Of a DNA stretch of 64,000 bases, positions 1 to 9,339 are shown one piece after another (within the stretch, counting starts at the first letter, position 1; each line of letters opens with the position of its first letter). The stretch is taken from assembly GCA_020205615.1 (NCBI GenBank), contig CM035151.1, forward strand, positions 46,677,409 through 46,741,408, read 5' to 3'. This stretch comes from Panax quinquefolius. Its lineage: Eukaryota > Streptophyta > Magnoliopsida > Apiales > Araliaceae. The translations under genes were made by a program, and so were the position numbers. Below the pieces are notes generated by a model, which worked only from the letters and a program-made list of their open reading frames with translations, ran no database searches and was not told the DNA's origin.

Positions 1-1
1 G

Positions 2-637
2 GCTCCATTTGAGGCGTTGTATGGAAGAAAGTGTCGTTCTCAAGTATGCTGGGATGAGGTGGGTGAAGCAACGTTGTTTGGACCGGAGTTGGTACGTATG
101 ACTACGGAAAAGATTCAAACGATCTGATAACGTATAAAAACCTTACAAGATCGACAAAAGAGTTATGTTGATCTTCATCGAAAGGACGTGGAATTCGATA
201 TAGGAGATCATGTGTTGTTACGTGTTGCTCCATGGAAAGGAGTTACGAGATTTGGAAAGAGAGGAAAGCTCAATCCTAGATTCATCGGCCCATTTTTAAT
301 CCTCGATCGAGTAGGAACTGTGGCCTATAGACTCGCTTTACTGCCATGTATGTCTCGTGTTCATAAAATTTTTCATATATCCATGTTACGTAAATATGTG
401 GAAGACCCGAACCACATTATTGAGTTAGAACCGGACAAAATAGCGGAAGATTTGACGTATGAAGAGGTTCCTGTTCAAATCTTGGATAAGAAGGAACATA
501 TTCTACGCTCCAAGGTTATACCTCAAGTCAAAGTTTTGTGGAGAAACCACGATGTTGAGGAAATGACTTGGGAGTTAGAATTTGAAATGAAATCAAGGTA
601 TCCTTACCTCTTCGACATACCAGTGCACGCACTCTAA
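2..637 (+). pseudogene. gypsy integrase C-terminal region with chromodomain-like end (element A)
   Basis: Frame 2 reads the end of the integrase core ([13 protein letters not shown], then WDEVGE), followed by two consecutive stops at 125-130 (TGA TAA). It then continues in the same frame through the GPF/Y-type motif (LNPRFIGPF), the FHISMLRKY motif and a chromodomain-like tail (EEVPVQILDKKE, VKVLWRNHDVEE) to a TAA at 635. The integrase C-terminus of chromoviruses binds DNA, and the chromodomain steers integration toward heterochromatin. Homologous tails occur in B (12.6-12.8 kb) and E (41.3-41.8 kb). The double stop makes this copy non-functional as read, though it may be a sequencing error because the region is otherwise open. 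Confidence 0.85.
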
Positions 638-656
638 TTTCGAGGGTGAAATTTCA

Positions 657-670
657 TAAGAAGGGGAGGT
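657..670 (+). other. polypurine tract of element A
   Basis: A purine run (AAGAAGGGGAGG) lies immediately before the LTR start TGTAAGACC at 671. It is the plus-strand priming site for reverse transcription. The mirror copy in element B is at 12501-12516. Confidence 0.8.
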
Positions 671-1084
671 TGTAAGACCCCAACTTTTATGAATAAAGAT
701 GAATTTTCTATAAATATCTTTTTTGAATATTATGGAATGAATTTGATATAATGTTATAGATGTGGGTAATATTTATAAATTTTGCAAAGTACGCAAGTTG
801 TTATATAATATTCGATTGGTCGGGGAATATTCGTTTTAACAGGGAATATTCATACAACGGCACAATCATTGGTGGAACCCACAACGGAATTATTATCGAA
901 TTGAGAAAACGACAAAAATAGTTTTTTTATGAAAATAACTGAAGCATAAAGTTTTACCGTTAATTGTTGAAACACCGGTGTTAAAATTATATAAGAATAC
1001 GCGTGGTTGCATAGTAGCACATTATTAGTATTAATTATTGATGCTTACGTGATAAGTCACTCAGAGTTTTGTTGGTATTATTAA

Positions 1085-1440
1085 TGTAATAATACGTAAA
1101 ATCTTTTTATATAAAATGAATACTTTTATAAAGTTATTCTATAAATAGAATATATTATATTCTATTATGCATAGTGTTGCATAATATTTGCATAGTGTTT
1201 TGCATAGTAAAATTTTTTTATATAAAATGTAATACTTTTATAAAGTTATACATTTTATTAGACAATAATTAGAAAATATTATAGTTTATTATGCATAGTG
1301 TTCAGATAGTGCCTGCATAGTGTTGTTTCAGATAGTAAAATCTTTTTATATAAAATAGAATATTTTTATAAAGTTATTTGTTTTATTAGATTATAAATAG
1401 AATATATTATATTTTATTGTAAACCAATCTGGACCATTCG
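1085..1440 (+). repeat. tandem repeat of about 125 bp, three units, in A's U3
   Basis: Three diverged units share TTTTTATATAAAAT, CTTTTATAAAGTTAT and TTTATTATGCATAGTGTT. The homologous places in the other LTR copies (37.50-37.57 and 56.51-56.59 kb) carry TA microsatellites instead, so the triplication is specific to this LTR copy among those in view. Confidence 0.7.
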
Positions 1441-1496
1441 CTTAAAGTAAATCCATCTCGGACCGCTCATGAATTAGTTACTATGTATCCATTCTT

Positions 1497-1505
1497 CTAT
1501 AAATG
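1497..1505 (+). promoter_or_regulatory. TATA-like box of the A LTR
   Basis: CTATAAATG. Sister LTRs read CTATAAATAG at the same place (37438-37447 and 56440-56449 on -). It is followed by the conserved AAGCTCATTCCTTCATTAT and an ACTCTAGGAGAGAAA tract, consistent with a transcription start just downstream. Confidence 0.6.
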
Positions 1506-1779
1506 TAAGCTCATTCCTTCATTATTTCTTATTTAATTCAATTTAAACTCTAGGAGAGAAACTATAGAGAGAGTTCTTCTTCTATTATCTTGAGCGTATT
1601 TCTTTAGAGTTTAAGAAAACTTTGAGCGTAGTACAAGTTTTCTTTGAGTATATCCTCGCCCTACCAGTCAAAATACTCTTCTTTACGGTAAGGGATATTA
1701 TTTGTTGTACTCGTTCGGGGTATTCTTTCTTCCTTATTGGTGAAATTCTTTTGTTATCCCATTCTTTATTATTCTGTTG

Positions 1780-2080
1780 GAATAACCTGTATATGCGGGA
1801 TACCCTATACTTGGTGAAATTCTTCCGTTATTCCATTATTTATTATTTCGTTGAACATCCCGTGCATGCGTGCCACGCATGACCGGTTTCGCTTTTTTTA
1901 TTATTCATTTGAACATCCCGCTCATGCATTTACGCATGACTGGTTCCATTATTTATTATTTATTCATTGGAATATCATGTTTTATGCGTTTAGGCATGAT
2001 TTGGTTCCATTATTTATTATTCATTGGAATAACTATATCATGCGTCTATCGCATGCCCGGTGATTTCTTTTGTTATTCCA
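1780..2080 (+). repeat. short tandem repeats of about 70 bp with internal palindromes in the A LTR
   Basis: Four diverged units contain a TTCCATTATTTATTATTC...TTGGAA hairpin core and a GCATG...CATGC core (for example GCATGCGTGCCACGCATG at 1866-1883). The same array, inverted, is present at 36960-37270 and 55960-56260, so it is a conserved part of this LTR family downstream of the TATA box. Confidence 0.65.
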
Positions 2081-2521
2081 TTCTTTATTATACTCGGTTG
2101 GTTAAAGTTTTGACTTCTATACTCCATGAAATTAGTGGAATATCCTTGATATTTGCGCTTCATCCAAGATATCTTTTCATGAAAATATTCTTCGAGCATT
2201 CTTGAGTGTTACTCACAAAGAAGTATCATGTTGACAATTTGAACAATATTAGTTCCTGGATAAATTAATTCTTGAACTTGTTTTATTGAATTCTTATATC
2301 ATTGTCATCATCCTCATGTTTATATTATGTTGAAAGTCATATGTGGCCTGTAGTGCATAGATGGACTTCGTATGATTATGATTAGAGATTATTCGGTGTA
2401 ATCATGACCGTAATGTTACAAATGATGTGGAAAAAGTCCTCATTGACCCGTAGTGCATTGATGGATAGTTGTTGGCATGATCATGATCATTGATGAATAC
2501 ATGAATATCCTTGGCTGTGGT

Positions 2522-4297
2522 TGTTGCCTCTTTTTTAAGACTAACAAAAGAGCTCTAACTCATGCAAGTATACATGCGTCAACAAGTAATACAGAGTAAG
2601 TAGAGTATCGATCCACAAAGAATTAACTAATAAAGTTTACCAAGCATTAACCCATAACCATTTCAGTCTTATTTAAACTAATGACAATATATTTTATATT
2701 TAAACTATGAAATTAAATAAAACTAACTACTTCTAGAGTGAGACTAGATAACAAAGACCTGAGATTACAATTTCGTCTATTGACTCATTCAAATCCATAC
2801 ATTTCATGTTAAGCCAAACTAATTGTACCGATTTGTTAGTCGAGAACACTAAAGTAAAGTATAGCCATCTTTCAATGCACCATACCCATATCACATATAA
2901 TCCATAATTGATAGAATACACATGAACACCCACATTACCTAAATCACTATATGTCTATGTGATTTACAAATAATTAGGGTTTAATTCTAAGTTCTCAATT
3001 GACTACGAGTGGTGCTTCGGTATATGTATATCCTAAGCACAAATCATACATCCCTTCACAACGTAGAATATACAAGCTATCAAGATCAGATCTAAACCCA
3101 TACTTCATCTTTCAAGTTTGTATGGGTTGTCACAGTAATTGATGGCCAATCAACTAAGCAATTAAGCATGAATCTTAATAGACAAATCCATAGAAATCAA
3201 TAAGGCTAACATTGAAACATATCAGAAATAACTAATCCATAGAATTTATTGCAATCTCAGAATAGAAGTTAAGTCATAATTGAATTAATGCTATTATCCA
3301 CATATTGAAGACACCTCATGAGATACAATAAGCAATCAAAGAGAGAATAAGGATGGAGAATTATAGTGCAAATCTGTTCTCTTGAGCCAAGGTTGAATCT
3401 CTAATGATTTCCAATTGCTTCAAGTCTCCAATACAATCAACTCTAGAAAATACCTACACTAATCTACTCTATTCTATTATTGAAATTAAAGAGAGAAGAA
3501 GACAATAGCTTTCAGCCCCCAAGGTGTGGAAATTCTTTATATGATGAAAATATGTCTAATATATAAGCCCTAATTGAATCCCGCTCTCAATTACGCATCA
3601 ATTGCACTGTTTAATGAAAAGTCAGTGTTGGTCAAGATAGAAGTCGCGTGGCAGCGTAGAGGAATTGGTTTGAGTTATGCTACCGCCATGAAAAGCTAAA
3701 AATCACGTCTTTTTGCTACTGTAAGTCGCGCGGCCACTCGATTTTCGCGTGCCCGCGGTGGGTGATTTTCTGTTGTAGTGTGCTCTGGTAAAATGGCCAT
3801 AACGTTTGATCCGGGAAGAGTTACGGGGCCTGCCACCTATCAAATCTAAGATATCGACGAGCTCTACAACATTCATTCTTTGATGATTGAGAAATTCTGG
3901 CCGGATGAAGGTTGAAATTGAGCTGGAAGGGACTGCTATGAAAATAGCTAACCAAAACAGCGAAGTTTGACGTCCGTTGGTACAACAATCATAACTCTTG
4001 CATCCGAACTCCGATTAGAGCGATTCAAGATGTTCCGGAAAGCTACGAAGACGCTCTAAAATATAGTCCAAGTTCCAAGCCAAGAACATAAAGTAACATG
4101 AAAGCCCAAATGATGTCCGGATTGCCTTTTCTTTGCATTTTCTTTGATTTTCCTTACCAATAATCGTTCACACCGCTCCCAAACGTATAACCTACAAAAT
4201 GAACACAAAATGCATGAAAAGTAACTAAGACACATGAATATAAGCAACTAATTCAAGTAAAAGATACCGGATAAGTGTATAAAAAATCCACTTATCA
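2522..4297 (-). repeat. 3' LTR of element G
   Basis: This is a 1776-bp LTR. On the minus strand it starts TGATAAGTGGATTTTTTATA and ends AAAAAAGAGGCAACA. It aligns over its whole length with 7216-7641 plus 10324-11706. A TATA-like GGGCTTATATATTAG (minus, about 3557-3571) suggests the promoter. Open frames inside it are not conserved. Confidence 0.85.
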
Positions 4298-6012
4298 AAT
4301 ACCCCCAAACTTAAACCGTTGTTTGTCCCCAAGCAACACAATATAATGCAATCTATATGCTGTCCAAGCTACGCTACTATGACAATGAATCCCCAGATTT
4401 CCAACCATGTTATTAATTCCAGTGAGACATGCCTCAGAAAAATATAAAGATTCAAGAACAAAGCATCGAACTAAGCTAAAGGCATAATGACACACAATCA
4501 GATAATCCTAACCTGCTATAAAGATGTTGTGTGTGTGTGATGTGTTCACATATAAGCTTGAAAAAGGTGAGGATTTCACATGTTATACTGCTTAAGAAAG
4601 AAAACTGAGGTTCAAACAAAGAACTATGCATACAAATGAAATAACAACTACTCCAACACATCAGTACAAGCTAAGGTTCAACAAAGGGTTTATTCTGCTT
4701 TATTTTTACTCACGGGGCAACTTTTGCACTTTTCCGCGGTGTTTATTGATTTTTATTTTATTTTATTTTATTTTTTTATATATATATTTCCCATGTCTGT
4801 GCAATGTCTCATTCCTTTAGGCTAACAGTGCTACCCCTTAGCGAGCTTTCAACCAATGACTCCTGGACCATTAAGACCTTAGGGCGCTAGGTGTAGAGAC
4901 AATCCCCTCGGGCGTACTTACTCAAGTAACAAAGGCCCCGAAACAAGACTAGCCACAGTAATTATTCAATTTTTTTTCTATTTTTATTATAAAGCAAGCA
5001 TACCCATGCGTTCCCCAAAACATGAGTTTAAGTGTCTTCATAGTCATTACTCACTTCCTACACAATTCTATCATTAAAAACAACATTTTCCTCTCAGCAT
5101 ACAAGCATGCTAATCTTAACCAACAAGCAAATAGGAACATTGTCGTGCTACCTGGTAACATCTAAACAACAAGCATGAATTATATCATGTATAAAATTAT
5201 AACTAAGCTCAAGATATCCACTAAATTTAAAAATCTATCAAATTTCTACATCATCATTGGCCAAATTAGAATTCAACTAACTAAAAGCCTGGGATTATGC
5301 AATGTTATGCAACTAAACACATACTAAGTAATCAAGACAAAAGAACACTAATAAAAAAAATTCATACTAAAATACCTCTACTATGCAACTTAAACATGCA
5401 ATCAAACTATGTGCAACAACTAAAATACCCCTACTATGCAACTTAAACATGCAATCAAACTATATGCAACAACTACTCACTACAACCCAATACCCCCAAA
5501 CTTAAAATAAATAATGCCCTCATTGTAATTAAAAGTGAAAGAATACTCCCCTAAGTGGCAATGTCATCTCCGTTCGCCTCCTCATGATCCGATGGTATAT
5601 CAAAGCGATGGCTAAGTTTGAGATATTCTATAGTTTGAGATCGAGTGTGGACTTTAAGCGTCAAGAATGCTTGAGTCAGAAATTCTAAAAATTCAGCATT
5701 TTTTTTGTGATCGAGCTCTCATATGCCATGCATGTGAATGTTTAGCTTAGTAGTCAAGCACTACCGCATTCACGACCTCAGACTCTGGCGGTTCAGGTTT
5801 TTGACTTGTTTGATCCCGAATGCTTGCAAAGAATTGGATTGAACACGAGAGGAGAAACAATCAAACCATTATTAATACTTACCATTATCTAACATCTACT
5901 AAATATGGAAATGTAAATTAGAATTAAACAAGGAGGGAGAAAGATTGGATGGGGTGCCTCCCATCTAGCGTTCGGTTTATAGTCCGTTAGCTGGACTCTT
6001 TTCTTGACACCG
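4298..6012 (-). other. non-coding 3' internal region of element G
   Basis: About 1.7 kb between the end of the G ORF and the 3' LTR. No recognisable retroviral domain is seen in any frame. It contains a duplicated segment of about 60 bp (ACTATGCAACTTAAACATGC at 5381-5400 and again at 5433-5452) and T/A-rich runs. The purine tract for plus-strand priming adjoins the LTR at 4298-4312. The sequence near 5950-6000 (GGGTGCCTCCCATCTAGCG on the plus strand) resembles a leader motif often seen in plant non-autonomous gypsy elements. Confidence 0.6.
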
Positions 6013-7074
6013 CTATCCGATTCCTCTACGATAATATAAGAACCCTCCATCCATTAGAACCGCTATGTGCTTTGGTAGGTTCCCCATCATGAGAGTCTTC
6101 GGATTGAAGTCACCTAGCATATTTCCTGTACAAGATGTCCCTAGTTCCACTGCAATGCCAGGTGCTTCTCCCGTTGTATCTGTGAATAGATTTTTGCATT
6201 GAGGCATGACAGATATAACAAGATTTTCTTCTTCTATTATCTCTTCCTCAGCCCCCCATGGTTTGTAAGAGGCCTCGTAATCGTAAAAATTCTTGCTTTG
6301 GATGTGACTACCAAGGGGACATGGGTGTGCAAATTTCACTGAATTTTTCAACTCTAACTGAGAAAGCACTTGGGGTATTATACAAGTCAGCTCATGTTCT
6401 TCATTTTCCATACCCCCAGTTGTCTCCTCTATGTCCACTCCTTTCAGTTCATTCCGTGGCATGCACATTTCTGGTTCTCCATCAGTTTCATCATCCATGT
6501 CATAGCACCAATTGTTTGGAGGGCGATTGTTCAAGGCTTCGAACATTAGATCCATCTGATTCTGAAGATTTTGAATTGACCTCTCTTGCTCAATCATCTT
6601 CTTCTCAGTTGATGCTATAAATTTGAACCACAAATCCTCCAATCTTGAGTCATCTTTCTCAGTTTTGAAATCTATGTATTGAGGACCATTCATTGAGGAG
6701 TTAATGAGTTGTTCCATCTGTTTGTTAAGATTTTGGATTGATGACTCCTGACTCATCATCATCTCTTCATGGTCTGCTATGTTGTTTGACATAACTTTCT
6801 TCAACCTTGAATTTTCTTCTTGTTGCATTGGAGGTGGATATGAGAAATTTGATGGATGTGTTGGACTTGCGGCACAGTATTGGTCTCGATAGTTATAACT
6901 CCATTCAGAATCTGGGTGATACCCCCAACCTTGAGGATAATTGGGATAAACATAGTTGTTGAGGTAATCACCCCCAAACTGTACTTGTCCAACTCTGACA
7001 TTGAGTCCTTCAGTTCTTGTGTCCCTTGGTTGAATCCTATTTGCACAAGGCCCTTGATAAGAAAAGTCACCCAT
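6013..7074 (-). CDS. 353-codon ORF of element G, coiled-coil, Gag-linker-like, function unknown
   Basis: This is the longest uninterrupted frame in the window. It starts at ATG 7074, about 120 bp inside the primer site, where a gag ORF would begin. I do not recognise a full domain. Visible are an aromatic N-terminus rich in Y, N, W and P (residues about 35-95) and two similar heptad-like segments carrying SIQNLNKQM and SIQNLQNQM (residues about 105-190). These resemble the coiled-coil linker found after the capsid part of Athila-type Gag. A highly acidic C-terminal half follows (residues about 195-300, DDETDGEPE, EEEIIEEENL). There is no zinc knuckle and no protease. The open frame in an element with no pol suggests recent activity or selection on the frame. 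It could be a shortened Gag accessory protein or simply a young non-coding relic. Confidence 0.55.
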   Translation of the reverse strand: MGDFSYQGPCANRIQPRDTRTEGLNVRVGQVQFGGDYLNNYVYPNYPQGWGYHPDSEWSYNYRDQYCAASPTHPSNFSYPPPMQQEENSRLKKVMSNNIADHEEMMMSQESSIQNLNKQMEQLINSSMNGPQYIDFKTEKDDSRLEDLWFKFIASTEKKMIEQERSIQNLQNQMDLMFEALNNRPPNNWCYDMDDETDGEPEMCMPRNELKGVDIEETTGGMENEEHELTCIIPQVLSQLELKNSVKFAHPCPLGSHIQSKNFYDYEASYKPWGAEEEIIEEENLVISVMPQCKNLFTDTTGEAPGIAVELGTSCTGNMLGDFNPKTLMMGNLPKHIAVLMDGGFLYYRRGIG

Positions 7075-7192
7075 GGTACCTGAAAAGAGAGAAATATAGG
7101 AAGAGAATTAAAATAAAATAAAATAAAATAAAATGTTTAAATTAAGACTAATTTGATTGAAATTAATGTTGGCAAAAAATATTAAAATAATT

Positions 7193-7209
7193 CCCCGGCA
7201 ACGGCGCCA
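7193..7209 (-). other. primer-binding site (tRNA-Asp) of element G
   Basis: The minus strand reads TGGCGCCGTTGCCGGGG, complementary to the CCA end of plant tRNA-Asp. It lies six bases after the 5' LTR end (AACA at 7216-7219). This fixes the element's orientation as minus. Confidence 0.9.
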
Positions 7210-8508
7210 AAAACTTGTTGCCTCTTTTATAAGACTAACAAAAGAGCTCTAACTCATGCAAGTATACATGCGTCAACAAGTAATACAGAGTAAGTCGAGT
7301 ATCGATCCACAAGGAATTAACTAATAAAGTTTACCAAGCATTAACCCATAACCATTTCAGTCTTATTTAAACGAATGACAATATATTTTATATTTAAACT
7401 ATGAAATTAAATAAACCTAACTACTTCTAGAGTGAGACTAGATAACGAAGACCTGAGATTACAATTTCATCTATTGACTCATTCAAATCCATACATTTCA
7501 TGTTAAGCCAAACTAATTGTACTGATTTGTTAGTCGAGAACACTAAAGTAAAGTATAGCCATCTTTCAATGCACCATACCTATATCACATATAATCCACA
7601 ATTGATAGAATACACATGAACACCCACATTACCTAAATCACTGTAGACACTCGAAATTTTCTGTACTACTGTTACTAACATTGTAGGAGGACAGATTCGT
7701 CTTTTAAGAAAGAACCTTGAAAGACAATCCAAATACATATCGAATACTACCGAAAGTTCATCATCAACCCCAGATCGCAATCTGGGAGTAACGATTTCAA
7801 CGTCGGAGATAACCCCGAGGCATGCAGAGCCAATACCGGAACACACACCGAAGAAGACCGATTAATCTCGGAGACAACTCCGAGATATCCAGTCTCAGTC
7901 CCAACCATGGGAATAGCTACAAACCTTGGTAGTAACCCCAAGGAATGCAAATTCGGCGATAACCCTGGAAATGTTTGTTTCAAATGCGACCAGCTTCAAT
8001 CTTGGCACTCACAACGAGATACACTGCACCAACCCGGCAATAACATCAGGAAGACAGGCACACCTCAAAGATGACAATGAGGACCTTCAACAATTGCAGC
8101 AGTCCAATCTCAGCGAAGTCTGAGCAACGTCTGCTTTATCAGCCTAATCCGGCGATTACACCAGTGAGGGGCAACATCGTCATCTCGTCAAACACGATGC
8201 CACGTCACGTCTCTATGCAACAATGTCCCATAAGGCTAACCAATCCCGAGTGAATATTGTGCGGGGTAACGGATGAAAGTTGAAGCTTGAAGACCGAAGG
8301 GCATCGTCCCATCTTCAATGACTTCGTACAAACTCTAATCCCATGCCATCGTACAACTCTCGACAGCCATGGTCCGAAATAGGTCTCAGTATACCTCAAA
8401 CGGATGCGGATTGCACTTCTAAAAACCGAGTGGACATTCACGATTGCTGGCGCACGCACTTTGAGAGACGACTGACCCGACAAACCCGGGCCAACCCGGG
8501 TTGCCTCT

Positions 8509-8563
8509 GGTACACCTGCGGCTCAGCTGCAGGTACACCTACGGCTCATATGCCTATAAATAG
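8509..8563 (+). promoter_or_regulatory. promoter region of solo LTR H: direct repeats plus TATA box
   Basis: CTATAAATAG at 8554-8563 is followed by GGGCTTAGGG. Just upstream, a 17-bp direct repeat (GGTACACCT[G/A]CGGCTCA) occurs at 8509-8525 and 8532-8548, a spacing suited to paired factor binding. A CCCGGGCCAACCCGGG palindromic stretch lies at 8485-8500. Confidence 0.55.
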
Positions 8564-8858
8564 AGGGCTTAGGGTGCTAATTTTCTAAGAGAAAAAGACA
8601 GGAAAACCCTGCACAATTCGCTCTGCACTCGCCCATACAGTGTATTTCCCATTTTCAAACACCTGTGAGCTCATATATAGCCCTTTTGTACCCATTAGAG
8701 CCAGTGTTTATTCACTATAAAGATATAGAAGCCTTTTTTAGCAGTCAGCTGTAAGCCTTCTCACACACTTTAGAGTCTTTCTCTTTATCTTTGCACACAC
8801 CATTCTACACGTTGAGAGTCGTGTTGCTTGCTTTTTGCGGACTTGATGCTGTGGTTTC

Positions 8859-8863
<5 letters not shown>

Positions 8864-8922
<59 letters not shown>
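8864..8922. repeat. (TA)n microsatellite
   Basis: About 29 TA units inside solo LTR H, the first of three long TA tracts in that LTR. Confidence 0.95.
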
Positions 8923-8924
<2 letters not shown>

Positions 8925-9075
8925 ACTAACATTGTTTCGAGTTATGCCTCGATTGAGCCTGAGACTTGATGCCCCGAGCGTTTACTTGCTTTTCTATATA
9001 TATACATTTATATATATGAATCGTGTGTCGAACCTTGTTCGATGAGCCTAGACTTTGGTTTGGAGCATTTACTGC

Positions 9076-9118
<43 letters not shown>

Positions 9119-9275
9119 CTGTGTGTCCAACTTTGTTCGATGAGCCTGGATTTTATATCTGGTGCATTTATTCGCTTATATGTATATATATCTATATTTA
9201 TACTTATATATATATGAATCGTGGTCGAACTCATTTCGATGAGCACAGATTTTACATCCCGTTTAATGTTTAATG

Positions 9276-9280
<5 letters not shown>
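8923..9280 (+). repeat. tandem units of about 110-150 bp separated by TA tracts in H
   Basis: Diverged units share GTTCGATGAGCCT[A/G]GA...TTTGG.GCATTTACT.GCTT followed by (TA)n, at about 8926-9000, 9010-9115, 9117-9205 and 9215-9337. A second series built on CTTTGGAGTTTCCTTCGTGG and TTCTGACTTTATTTAC follows at 9346-9530. The TA tracts seem to have expanded within each unit. Confidence 0.65.
9080..9115. repeat. (TA)n microsatellite
   Basis: About 18 TA units inside solo LTR H. Confidence 0.95.

Positions 9281-9337
<57 letters not shown>
9280..9337. repeat. (TA)n microsatellite
   Basis: About 29 AT/TA units inside solo LTR H. Confidence 0.95.

Positions 9338-9339
<2 letters not shown>

Larger units (their letters stand above)
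671..2521 (+). repeat. 3' LTR of element A, first part
   Basis: The LTR begins TGTAAGACCCCAAC directly after the polypurine tract. Its first about 190 bp reappear inverted at 12310-12500, 38170-38362 and 57110-57296. A TATA-like CTATAAATG at 1497-1505 is conserved as CTATAAATAG in the other copies, which places U3 upstream of it. The LTR is cut at 2521 by element G and resumes at 11707. Confidence 0.85.

Noticed and set aside
1780..2080. Regularly spaced short repeats resembling a CRISPR array
   Set aside because: Units are diverged, contiguous and lie in a plant LTR; there is no spacer structure.
1622..2205. Overlapping plus-strand open frames of 70-111 codons
   Set aside because: They lie in A's LTR over a tandem repeat and are not conserved in the sister LTRs at 36.9-37.3 and 55.9-56.3 kb.
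6258..6620. 120-codon plus-strand frame
   Set aside because: It is the antisense shadow of the 353-codon ORF of element G and has no recognisable motif.
7580..8588. Several 60-90-codon frames on both strands
   Set aside because: All are inside solo LTR H or cross its boundary; there is no family resemblance.
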